Shown here one piece after another: positions 1-8,327 of a DNA stretch of 17,307 nucleotides (the first letter of the stretch is position 1; each line of letters begins with the position of its first letter). A model generated the notes under the pieces. That model was given only the letters and a program-made list of their open reading frames with translations, searched no databases and was not told the DNA's origin. The stretch is taken from contig CAZRDB010000108.1 of the NCBI GenBank assembly GCA_964598695.1, forward strand, positions 1-17,307, in the 5' to 3' direction. Made by a program: the position numbers and the translations under genes. The stretch is from CAZRDB01 sp964598695. Its GTDB lineage: Bacteria > Armatimonadota > Zipacnadia > UBA1398.

Positions 1-2306
<2,306 letters not shown>

Positions 2307-2445
2307 GGGTTCCTTTCGTCCCTCCGCCCGGGTGAATCGGGCTGATCACATCGGTGACGCGCACCCCTCGTTTGCCGTACAGGCAAAGCGGCACGTGCCG
2401 CACTCCGGGGGAGTGGGCGGTCCGATGGGGCGTCGACGCCGCATT
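2307..2445 (-). promoter_or_regulatory. ppdK leader with clustered inverted repeats
   Basis: This 139-base spacer between rqcP and ppdK holds four adjacent dyads. TTTGCC/GGCAAA with a 5-base loop lies at 2371-2387. A perfect 14-base palindrome GCGGCACGTGCCGC lies at 2388-2401. CACTCC/GGAGTG with a 3-base loop lies at 2401-2415. A perfect 12-base palindrome GGCGTCGACGCC lies at 2429-2440. No T-run follows any of them, so they do not look like a standard terminator. They could be operator sites or a structured leader. No clear -35/-10 pair is visible. The regulatory role is inferred only from the repeat density and position. Confidence 0.35.
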
Positions 2446-2712
2446 CTACCAGTCTTCCCGGATTTCTTCACTAACGACACGCACAAACTCCGCTGCATCG
2501 ACCTTCGACGGGGGCCGTACCGGTACCGCGAGCACTTCGTACACGACAGTCTTGCGTCCGTGGTTCACGCGGATCTGCTGGCCGGGGCGAACGGCGGTCG
2601 CCGCGTCGGCTCGACGTCCGTCGATCTCCACGCGCCCCCCGTCCGACGACTCCTTCGCGACGGTGCGGCGGCGGATGATGCCGGTGACCTTCAGGAACTT
2701 GTCGAGTCGCAC
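2446..2712 (-). CDS. rqcP: RqcP-type S4-domain RNA-binding protein (ribosome quality control)
   Basis: The protein has 88 residues from GTG 2712, giving VRLDKFLKVTGIIRRRTVAK. It is essentially one S4 domain: the RLDKFLK opening, the RRRT-AKE stretch, GRVEIDGRRA, then VRPGQQIRV. Length and sequence closely match Bacillus YabO/RqcP (about 86 residues, MRLDKFLKV...), better than the longer heat-shock protein Hsp15. RqcP binds stalled 50S-peptidyl-tRNA complexes and works with RqcH in C-terminal alanine tailing of stuck nascent chains. The start overlaps the 3' end of mazG by 22 bases, and GAGGG lies just upstream inside mazG. The mazG-rqcP order recalls yabN-yabO in B. subtilis. An Hsp15-like role remains possible; the partner rqcH is not in this window. 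Confidence 0.85.
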   Translation of the reverse strand: MRLDKFLKVTGIIRRRTVAKESSDGGRVEIDGRRADAATAVRPGQQIRVNHGRKTVVYEVLAVPVRPPSKVDAAEFVRVVSEEIREDW

Positions 2713-3509
2713 GGCGGAGCACCCTCTTCGCTCTTCGCTCGGTCCCACAACCGGTCCATCTCGGCGAGATCCATCTCCGCGAGCGAGCGTCCCTCCGCCC
2801 GCGCCCAAGACTCGATTCGCCGGAACCGCCGGTTGAACTTCTCGCAACTGCGCAGCAGCGCGACCTCGGGCGAGACCTCGAGGAACCGACTGAGGTTCAC
2901 GACCGAGAACAGCAGGTCGCCCAGCTCCTCCTCGATCCCCTCCCCCGTCGCTTGCCGCGCCTCGAGTTCGTGGGCCTCTTCCACGATCTTGGCCAGAGGC
3001 CCTTCCGCCGACGGCCAGTCGAAGCCCACCTTCGCGGCCAGCTTCTGCAGCTTCTCGGCCCACAGCAGAGCGGGCATGCCTCTCGGGGCGCCGTCGAGCG
3101 CCGACAGCCGCTCCTCTCCCCGCTCGCGCCGCTCCTCGGCCTTGATCTCGTCCCAGTGCACGAGCACCTCATCGGCCCCCGCGACCCGCGTCTCCGCGAA
3201 CACATGGGGGTGGCGACGGATCAGCTTCTCGTTGATCGCTTGGAGCGAATCGGCGATCGCGAACGCGCCGCGCTCCTCCGCCATGCGGGCCTGGAAGACC
3301 AGGTGGAGGCACAGGTCGCCGAGCTCCTCGCAGACATGGGCGTCGGAGCCGTCATGGATCGCCTCCAGCAGCTCGTGGACCTCCTCGAGGAACTGCCGGC
3401 GGAGGCTCTCCGGAGACTGCTCGCGGTCCCAGGGGCATCCCCCGGGACCGCGCAGACGTGCCATGATCTCCACGAGCCGCGAGAACTCGCTCCCGGCTCG
3501 ATCCGTCAC
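2691..3509 (-). CDS. mazG: Nucleoside triphosphate pyrophosphohydrolase MazG
   Basis: MazG hydrolyses NTPs and dNTPs to monophosphate and PPi, cleansing the pool and affecting (p)ppGpp-linked stress responses. The protein has 272 residues, close to the 263 of E. coli MazG. Two tandem MazG repeats are visible. The first has the metal-binding EEVHE at about 42-46 and EELGD at 61-65. The second has EEAHE at about 177-181 and EELGD at about 194-198. The N-terminal GPGGCPWDREQSPESLRR is typical of the family. GTG 3509 is chosen as start because it forms a GTGA overlap with the stop of the upstream lipoprotein gene, implying coupling. Unlike Bacillus YabN there is no tetrapyrrole-methylase domain. 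The 3' end overlaps rqcP. Confidence 0.93.
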   Translation of the reverse strand: MTDRAGSEFSRLVEIMARLRGPGGCPWDREQSPESLRRQFLEEVHELLEAIHDGSDAHVCEELGDLCLHLVFQARMAEERGAFAIADSLQAINEKLIRRHPHVFAETRVAGADEVLVHWDEIKAEERRERGEERLSALDGAPRGMPALLWAEKLQKLAAKVGFDWPSAEGPLAKIVEEAHELEARQATGEGIEEELGDLLFSVVNLSRFLEVSPEVALLRSCEKFNRRFRRIESWARAEGRSLAEMDLAEMDRLWDRAKSEEGAPPCDSTSS

Positions 3510-4558
3510 TGGGCCGCTCCGCCCTCGGCCGGCGCCGCGGCAGCCGCGGCACTCTCCGAAGGCACCGCGACCGGCCCGCCGCCGGGGCCCATCGGGCCGC
3601 CCGGCTGGGCCTGCTTGCTGGTGATCTGCTTGATCGCGGCCTCGACGCTCGCGAAGCTGTCGTTGGTCACGAGGATCTTCTTCTCGATCAGCAGGTTCGT
3701 GAGGTACTCGCGCGGCTGCATGGCCTTGGGGTCGGCCGTCTTGGCCTCGAGCTGGACCTGGGCGCGCACGGTCTCGAACTCCGGGACATCGGCCGCCTTG
3801 TGATCCTCGATGCTCCAGACCAGCCACAGCGACTGGTCGGGACCCGAGGGGACCTCGTGCGGTCCGGTCGCGCCCTTGCCGCCGAGGGCCGCGACTTCCT
3901 TCTGGGCCGACTCGGGCGAGATCCGCGCCGTCTCGACCCAGGTTGCCTGCTGGCCCGGGTTGTCGGAGCACTCCTTCTCGACGGTCTCGAAGTCCTCGCC
4001 CTTCTTGAGCCGGCTCGCGGCCTGCTCGGCCTTCTCACGCGAGGTGGCGATGATCGGCCGCGCCTTGAACATCTCGGGCTTGCCGAACGAGTCCTGGTGC
4101 TCCTTGTAGAAGGTCTGCAGCTCCTCATCGGTCTTGTCGGCAACGTCCTGCACGCACAGCGTCTGGAGCGTCCGCGCGTACTTGAGGTCGGCCATCAGGT
4201 CCTCGCGCGAGAGACCGGCCTGCGCAAGGGCCTTGGCGAGGTTCTCGGCGCCGCCCTGGGCCTCCTCGATGCGCTGCATGTCCTGGGCGACATCGGCGTC
4301 GGAGACCGTCACGTTCAGCCGCTTGGCCTCACGCTCGACGAGCACGCGCTGGAGACCGGCGAGGCAGGTCTGGCCCCGGTTCTCGGCGCTCTGGCCCAGC
4401 AGGATATCCATCGCGGTGACCGAGACGCCGTCCACCGTCGCGACCTCCTGCGACTGCTTCCCGCCTCCCTTGCCGCAGCCCGCCACGAGACTGACCACGA
4501 TGAGTGCGATGACGGCGCTGACCGGCAGCACCTGGAGACCTCGAACCCGCAGCAACAC
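3506..4558 (-). CDS. Parvulin-like (SurA/PrsA-type) lipoprotein foldase
   Basis: The protein has 350 residues. A signal segment (about 8-27) ends in lipobox LVAGC with Cys28, so it is probably an envelope lipoprotein. A SurA_N-like helical region (about 38-155) opens with VATVDGVSVT. A parvulin-like region follows (about 161-270), then a Gly/Pro/Ala-rich tail (about 317-350). In the parvulin region the usual RHIL is KARPII and the usual GYHII is SLWLVWSI, so both conserved active-site histidines look absent. It probably chaperones secreted proteins rather than isomerising prolines. The GTG start has a very strong AGGAGGAG immediately upstream; the next codon, TTG 4555, would give better spacing. 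The stop overlaps the start of mazG by four bases. The family assignment is good; the substrate is unknown. Confidence 0.8.
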   Translation of the reverse strand: MLLRVRGLQVLPVSAVIALIVVSLVAGCGKGGGKQSQEVATVDGVSVTAMDILLGQSAENRGQTCLAGLQRVLVEREAKRLNVTVSDADVAQDMQRIEEAQGGAENLAKALAQAGLSREDLMADLKYARTLQTLCVQDVADKTDEELQTFYKEHQDSFGKPEMFKARPIIATSREKAEQAASRLKKGEDFETVEKECSDNPGQQATWVETARISPESAQKEVAALGGKGATGPHEVPSGPDQSLWLVWSIEDHKAADVPEFETVRAQVQLEAKTADPKAMQPREYLTNLLIEKKILVTNDSFASVEAAIKQITSKQAQPGGPMGPGGGPVAVPSESAAAAAAPAEGGAAQ

Positions 4559-4560
4559 AA

Positions 4561-4568
4561 CTCCTCCT
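4561..4568 (-). promoter_or_regulatory. Strong Shine-Dalgarno for the parvulin-like gene
   Basis: AGGAGGAG reads on the minus strand, two bases upstream of the GTG at 4558 and five upstream of the TTG at 4555. It is the best anti-16S match I noticed in the window and supports an initiation site here, although it leaves open which of the two codons is used. Confidence 0.7.
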
Positions 4569-4584
4569 CTTCGGTCACGAGCAA

Positions 4585-4601
4585 CCGGCCCGTCCGGCCG
4601 G
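4585..4601 (-). repeat. GC-rich hairpin in the gap before the lipoprotein gene
   Basis: CCGGCC and GGCCGG form a 6-base-pair stem around a 5-base loop. It lies in the 116-base gap (4559-4674) between the SwrB-like gene and the parvulin-like gene. No T-tract follows, so it is not a clear intrinsic terminator. It could be a Rho-dependent or processing element marking the end of the flagellar operon. Nothing else is recognisable in the gap. Confidence 0.35.
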
Positions 4602-4674
4602 CAGCGGCGTCGTATCCCTGGAGCCCCGCCTGCCGCACTCTCGGTAGCGGGTGCTCCCTCGTGCGTCCGGTGTT

Positions 4675-5277
4675 TCAGTCGGCCCCCGCGCCCGAGGCCT
4701 CGATCTGCTGGCCCACGCCGAGGATCAGCTCGACGGCGCCACCCGAGAGACGCATCTCGCGCGCGATCTCGGCCACGCTCTTGCCCTGCGCGTGCAGCTC
4801 GCGCGCCCGGTCGCTGCGCTTGTGGAAGCTGGCGCGCGCGGCCGCCCGACCGGCCGCGGGGACCGGTCCGTCGCGGTTGGGCTCGGCGGCCGTGCTCTCC
4901 GCCGGCGCTGGCGCGGTCTCACTCTCGGCGGCCGGGAGCTTCTCGGGCTCGCAGAGCGGGAGTGTGGGCTGGATCGGGGGTCCTTCGAGCTTGCGGATCC
5001 GCTCGGCCAAGCCGTCGAGCCGCTCGACGAGCGCGTGCTCCCGTGCCTCGGTCTCCTCGGCGTCGGCGCGCAGGTCGTCGGCCACTCGGCCGATCTCGAC
5101 GGCCACCTGCTCGAGCAGGGCGCGCGTGGCCTCCAGCTCCTCGCCGGCGGGCTGGGCATCCTGGAGCGAGCCGAGGTCGACGCGGACGCGCCGGAACAGG
5201 CACACCAGGTACACGCACAGCGCGAAGTTGGCCCCGACGAGCAGGGCCACGAGAGTGTCGGTGATGTCCCATGCCAT
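4675..5277 (-). CDS. SwrB/DUF6115/DUF2802-like membrane-anchored coiled-coil protein
   Basis: The protein has 200 residues from ATG 5277 (MAWDITDTLV). The longer reading frame starting at 5397 would overlap the upstream gene by about 100 bases, so I reject it. One N-terminal membrane helix spans about 7-29. A charged heptad-like coiled coil spans about 45-98, and a Pro/Ala/Glu-rich linker runs to about 150. The C-terminal segment (about 158-190) reads ARELHAQGKSVAEIAREMRL followed by GGAVELILGV, which looks like the compact helix-turn-helix-like end of SwrB (B. subtilis YlxL) and DUF6115/DUF2802 proteins. SwrB sits downstream of sigD and promotes FliP assembly and activation of flagellar secretion. 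Position after fliA and architecture agree with that role; function is inferred. Confidence 0.65.
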   Translation of the reverse strand: MAWDITDTLVALLVGANFALCVYLVCLFRRVRVDLGSLQDAQPAGEELEATRALLEQVAVEIGRVADDLRADAEETEAREHALVERLDGLAERIRKLEGPPIQPTLPLCEPEKLPAAESETAPAPAESTAAEPNRDGPVPAAGRAAARASFHKRSDRARELHAQGKSVAEIAREMRLSGGAVELILGVGQQIEASGAGAD

Positions 5278-5294
5278 GAAAGGCTCGCCGCCCT

Positions 5295-6116
5295 CTAACC
5301 TGGGGGAACGACCGCCGCGCGCACGTGTCCGGTCTCGCGCACCCGTGCCACCGCGAGACGACCGACGCCGGTCGCCCGGGCGCCCACAGGATACCACAAG
5401 CGCAGCCGTTTGCCATCGGAGTCGACCGACAGGCGGCGCGGCTCGAGGGTGGGCACCCCGTCGAAGACGCCGATCAGCTCGAGCGCGGCGGGAGGGAGCC
5501 CCGTCGTGGAGACGAGGGCCCGCATGGCGGTGATCGCGAGGCGCCCGGACATCCTTCCGCCGGGCGATCGACGGACGAGCGGGGCCTCGGAGGCCCGCCA
5601 GTCCTCGCGGAAGATCCGGCCCCGGGCCGGGCGGTGGGTCGCCCTGTAGGTCGGCGGCGAGAGGAAGGGCTCGGAGCGGCCCGCGCTCGCGGAGGCGTGC
5701 ATCTGCGGGACGCCCACGCCCCGGGTCTCCACCGAAGCCCCCGGCACCGCCATCACGCGGGTCTCGGGCTCAGCGGGGAGCGCGATCGGGATGGCCGCCG
5801 AGGCCGCGAGTCCTCCGAGCACCGGCTCGGCCGCGCTCCCGGTCGCTGCCAGGGCCTCCTCGTAGTTCTCGGCATCCACGCGGCAGTCGAAGCCGGCGGT
5901 GTGGGTGGCCACCTCGGAAGCCAGGTCATGGAGCAGCGAGCGCGTCGGAAGATCCTCGGCCAGGCCGCCCAGGGCCTGGGACTCGCACGGCGTCTCGAGC
6001 GCGAGCGCGCCGGCCTCGCCGGCGAAGCCGATCGGGGCCTCCTCGACCGAGACCCGTCGGAAGAGGCCCTGGATGAACTCCTTCAGCTCGTCGAGGAACT
6101 CGCCGCCTCTTCGCAT
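5295..6116 (-). CDS. Uncharacterised protein, last but one of the fliA-distal block
   Basis: I do not recognise a family. From ATG 6116 (MRRGGEFLDELKEFIQGLF) the product has 273 residues; an upstream start at 6158 is possible. The N-terminus looks like an amphipathic helix. A long Ala/Glu/Pro-rich middle follows with little predicted structure. The C-terminal part (about 170-273) is more regular, with basic patches (RPARGRIFREDWRASEAPL) and a likely beta-rich end containing PRRLSVDSDGKRLRLWYPVG. No signal peptide, membrane helix or enzyme motif is evident. It overlaps the end of the 187-residue gene by 34 bases and ends 17 bases before the SwrB-like start, so it is co-expressed with the flagellar genes. 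Its continuous frame with operon-like spacing supports a real gene. Confidence 0.65.
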   Translation of the reverse strand: MRRGGEFLDELKEFIQGLFRRVSVEEAPIGFAGEAGALALETPCESQALGGLAEDLPTRSLLHDLASEVATHTAGFDCRVDAENYEEALAATGSAAEPVLGGLAASAAIPIALPAEPETRVMAVPGASVETRGVGVPQMHASASAGRSEPFLSPPTYRATHRPARGRIFREDWRASEAPLVRRSPGGRMSGRLAITAMRALVSTTGLPPAALELIGVFDGVPTLEPRRLSVDSDGKRLRLWYPVGARATGVGRLAVARVRETGHVRAAVVPPG

Positions 6117-6646
6117 AGGAGCTGGATGGCCTCCCCCACGCGCTCGAGTGGCTCGCACGCGTCCATCATCGCGCCGGCGTTGAGCAGGATGTCCCGTGCC
6201 GCGCTCAGCAGGGTCTTGTCGTCCTTGGCAACGGTCACGCGGACCGGTCCGCCCGTCTCGGCAAGCTGCACCAGGAGCGAGGAGGCGTCGACCTCGCGTT
6301 CGGACCCCGGCGCGCCCAGCGACTCGAGGTTGGTCCGGAAGACCTGGAGGACCGGGAAGGCCGTGCTCAGACCGAGCGGCACCAGGGCGTCGTCACGCAC
6401 GATCAGTGCCGAGGGCTTGTGCTCGAGATCCTTCAGCAGCCGCGCCGCGATCACGTCCCGCCGGATGTAGCCATCCATCGCCCCGCCGTAGAGCACTCGC
6501 TGAAGGCGCGTGGGTCGGATCGGTTGCGTATAGCGGAACTCCAGCGGCAGGCCGTAGGCGTCGGTCACCATGACGCCGCCGACGTAGGCGCTGCGCGCCT
6601 CGTCGGTGTGGACGAGCAGGTAGGCGAGCTGGGTATCGGGAGGCAT
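6083..6646 (-). CDS. Conserved-looking hypothetical protein downstream of fliA
   Basis: The protein has 187 residues from ATG 6646. The first half looks like a folded alpha/beta domain: LAYLLVHTDEARSAYVGGVM, then VTDAYGLPLEFRYTQPIRPT and RLQRVLYGGAMDGYIRRDVI. The GLPLEFRYTxPIRPTxLQRVLYG stretch looks like a conserved signature that I associate, from memory only, with unnamed proteins in several high-GC uncultured phyla. The rest is helix-rich and ends in EEAASSSTS. There is no signal peptide or membrane segment, so it is cytoplasmic. It starts 18 bases after the 107-residue gene and its end overlaps the next gene. Its biochemical role is unknown; a regulatory or scaffold function linked to motility is only a contextual guess. 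Confidence 0.7.
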   Translation of the reverse strand: MPPDTQLAYLLVHTDEARSAYVGGVMVTDAYGLPLEFRYTQPIRPTRLQRVLYGGAMDGYIRRDVIAARLLKDLEHKPSALIVRDDALVPLGLSTAFPVLQVFRTNLESLGAPGSEREVDASSLLVQLAETGGPVRVTVAKDDKTLLSAARDILLNAGAMMDACEPLERVGEAIQLLCEEAASSSTS

Positions 6647-6664
6647 CGGTTGGGGCTCTGTCCC

Positions 6665-6988
6665 TCACACTCGGATGTCGATCAGGTGGATCTCCCCGTC
6701 ATCGGCGGCGGCGCGCGGGGGCTCGGGGGCCGGTTGCTCCGGGCCCGACCGCTTGCGCTTGCGGCCCCGCTGACGGCCCTCCTCCTCCGGGTTCGAGGCC
6801 TCGACCTTGCCGCCGTCGGGCTGCGTCGTCTCACGCACGGTCTGCCGCCGCTGGGCCTCCACCCGATCGAGACGCTGGGCGAACTGCCCGGCCTGCTGCT
6901 CGGCTTGCCCCTTGTCGATCGCCTGGACCCGCTCGGCCGCGGCGACCTGTTGGAGCGTGTGCTGCATGTCCACGGATCGGATCGACAT
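6665..6988 (-). CDS. Small charged flagellar-operon protein of unknown function
   Basis: The product has 107 residues from ATG 6988 (MSIRSVDMQHTLQQVAAAER), with a G-rich ribosome site just upstream. The first 60 residues are Gln/Glu/Arg-rich and helical, possibly coiled coil. A strongly basic patch GRQRGRKRKR follows, and the end is GEIHLIDIRV. This pattern (Gln-rich helix, Lys/Arg-rich middle, terminal hydrophobic ID-RV motif) resembles small unnamed proteins I recall beside fliA in flagellar operons of Clostridia and other phyla. No enzyme or membrane motif is present. It is the first gene after fliA and probably cytoplasmic. A role as an export chaperone or assembly factor is a guess from context. 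Confidence 0.6.
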   Translation of the reverse strand: MSIRSVDMQHTLQQVAAAERVQAIDKGQAEQQAGQFAQRLDRVEAQRRQTVRETTQPDGGKVEASNPEEEGRQRGRKRKRSGPEQPAPEPPRAAADDGEIHLIDIRV

Positions 6989-7030
6989 CTGCCTGCACCC
7001 CCTGATGGGGCTCCCGTCTCCCTACTGCGA

Positions 7031-7058
7031 GCATCGGCTGCCGGGCCGTGCAGCCTTA
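7031..7058 (-). promoter_or_regulatory. Possible sigma-28-like promoter, poor spacing
   Basis: On the minus strand TAAG is followed after 16 bases by GCCGATGC. The FliA consensus is TAAA, 15 bases, GCCGATAA. The match is partial and the spacing is one base long. It sits in the 90-base gap between fliA and the 107-residue gene, where an autoregulated internal promoter would make sense. GCCGAT is not rare in such GC-rich DNA, so this is weak. Confidence 0.25.
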
Positions 7059-7078
7059 GCGCGAACCTCTACGCATCC

Positions 7079-7849
7079 CTACCCCTGTGAGAGTAGGACA
7101 GACCGATGGCGCTCCAGTCTCGACCGCAGACGGAGCAATGCCTGCGTGTGGAGCTGGCAGGTCCGCGATTCGGTCACATCCAGCACCTTGCCGATCTCCT
7201 TGAGCGTGAGACCCTCCTGGTAGTACAGCGCGACGACCAGCTTCTCCCGCTCCGGGAGTTGGTCGACGGCGGCCATCAGGATCTCGCGCTTCTCGATGTC
7301 GTCGAAGGCGCGGTCGGGCGCCTCGGCCGTCTCGAGCTGGGTGTCCATCGGGCGCACCGCGCCGTCGCCCTCCGCGTCGAGAGCGCCCTCGAGCGAGGTG
7401 AGCGTGATGACCGAGATCTCACCCAGCAGCTTGATGTAGTCCTCGAGGGGCAGCTCCAGGGCGTCGGCGATCTCGACATCCTCCGGGGGACGGCCGAGCA
7501 GCACCTCCAGCTCGCCGACGGTATTCTGGACGCGGCGCGCCTTCTCCCGGACCGAGCGGGGCACCCAGTCCTCCTGGCGGAGCGCCTCGAGAACGGCCCC
7601 GCGGATCACCGCGATCGCGTAGGTCTCGAACTTCACGCCCCGCCGGGGGTCGAACCGGTCGACGGCTTTGATCAGGCCGATCGTGCCGTGGCTGACGAGG
7701 TCGTCGCGGTCCACGTGCGCCGGCAGCTCCACCATGATCCGACCGACCACGTAGCGCACGAGGTGCGCGTACTCGAGAATCAGTGCCTCGCGCTCCGCCT
7801 CAGGCAGGGTGGGCTGGTACCGTCTGAGCCCCCGCAATCCCTGCTTCAT
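7079..7849 (-). CDS. fliA: Flagellar RNA polymerase sigma factor FliA/SigD (sigma-28)
   Basis: A 256-residue sigma-70 family factor that directs RNA polymerase to late flagellar and chemotaxis genes. Region 2 is clear at about 28-100, with LVRYVVGRI, DRDDLVSHGTIGLIKAVDRF and RGVKFETYAIAVIRGAVLEA, followed by the FliA-type EDWVPRSVRE. Region 3 includes GRPPEDVEIADAL and the ISVITLTSLE stretch. Region 4 (about 195-245) has LPEREKLVVALYYQEGLTLK and EIGKVLDVTESRTCQLH. Length and the DWVPRSVR motif separate it from housekeeping and WhiG/sporulation sigmas. The ATG at 7849 is preceded by AGAGG and GTGAGG. It sits 49 bases after the small membrane protein gene and opens a block of unknown flagellar-linked genes. 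No FlgM anti-sigma is in the window. Confidence 0.95.
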   Translation of the reverse strand: MKQGLRGLRRYQPTLPEAEREALILEYAHLVRYVVGRIMVELPAHVDRDDLVSHGTIGLIKAVDRFDPRRGVKFETYAIAVIRGAVLEALRQEDWVPRSVREKARRVQNTVGELEVLLGRPPEDVEIADALELPLEDYIKLLGEISVITLTSLEGALDAEGDGAVRPMDTQLETAEAPDRAFDDIEKREILMAAVDQLPEREKLVVALYYQEGLTLKEIGKVLDVTESRTCQLHTQALLRLRSRLERHRSVLLSQG

Positions 7850-7898
7850 GCCTCACGCATCCTCTTCGCCCGTCTGCCGCCCGCGTCGAGCCCCTCCA

Positions 7899-8318
7899 CT
7901 ACCCGAGCCGGCTCTCGTCGGCGCCGAGCTGTGTCCGGATCGCCTGTGCTACCTCCTCCGGCGAGTAGGGCGAGAACTCCTCCTCCACGCTGGGGATCGG
8001 CGGCGGCAGGATCGGCTCCTCGCCGGCCGAGAAGTCCATCAACTGGCCCGTCTGCGGAGGCAACTGCGCCGGCTCCTCGAGGGGCGGCAGCTCCACCAAC
8101 GGCGTCTCCTCCGGCGGCGGGATATGGGTGCCCAGCGACAGGCAGACCAGGTAGCCGATGACGGCGCTGAAGATCGCGCACAGCCCGCCCCACATCAGTG
8201 CATGGCCGAACAAGCTCATCGGGTCCTGCTCGGGCGCGCGCTGGAACTCCACCGCCAGTGTGCAGACGAAGACCAGCAGGCCCAGGCCCCACCCAAGTTG
8301 CCGCGGCAAACGATGCAC
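7899..8318 (-). CDS. Small two-helix membrane protein of unknown function
   Basis: The protein has 139 residues from GTG 8318, behind a good AGGAG site. Two membrane helices are visible at about 8-24 (LGWGLGLLVFVCTLAVEF) and 36-62, separated by a short loop. A long acidic, Pro-rich tail follows (about 66-115). The tail ends in a possible small recognition helix FSPYSPEEVAQAIRTQL. I do not recognise a family. It begins nine bases after the stop of the GlgA-like gene, so the two are probably co-translated, and fliA follows after 49 bases. The arrangement suggests a membrane tether with an exposed partner-binding tail, perhaps for the GlgA-like protein or a flagellar component; this is inference. 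Confidence 0.7.
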   Translation of the reverse strand: MHRLPRQLGWGLGLLVFVCTLAVEFQRAPEQDPMSLFGHALMWGGLCAIFSAVIGYLVCLSLGTHIPPPEETPLVELPPLEEPAQLPPQTGQLMDFSAGEEPILPPPIPSVEEEFSPYSPEEVAQAIRTQLGADESRLG

Positions 8319-8327
8319 CGAACTCTC

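Noticed and set aside
2307..2445. A known riboswitch (cyclic-di-GMP type) in the ppdK leader
   Set aside because: I compared the stems with remembered GEMM-type motifs and found no matching conserved loop bases; only generic stem-loops remain.
2443..2448. A -10-like TAGAAT at the end of rqcP
   Set aside because: It overlaps the rqcP stop codon and I could not find a -35 element at a suitable distance.
5278..5397. An N-terminal extension of the SwrB-like protein from 5397
   Set aside because: The extra 40 residues are Arg/Gly-rich shadow sequence overlapping the preceding gene; the ATG at 5277 leads directly into the membrane helix.
3800..5533. A 577-codon plus-strand frame across the lipoprotein and SwrB-like genes
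   Set aside because: It has no recognisable domain and becomes Arg/Ser/Pro-rich shadow sequence, while the opposite strand holds a lipobox, an SD site and coherent proteins.
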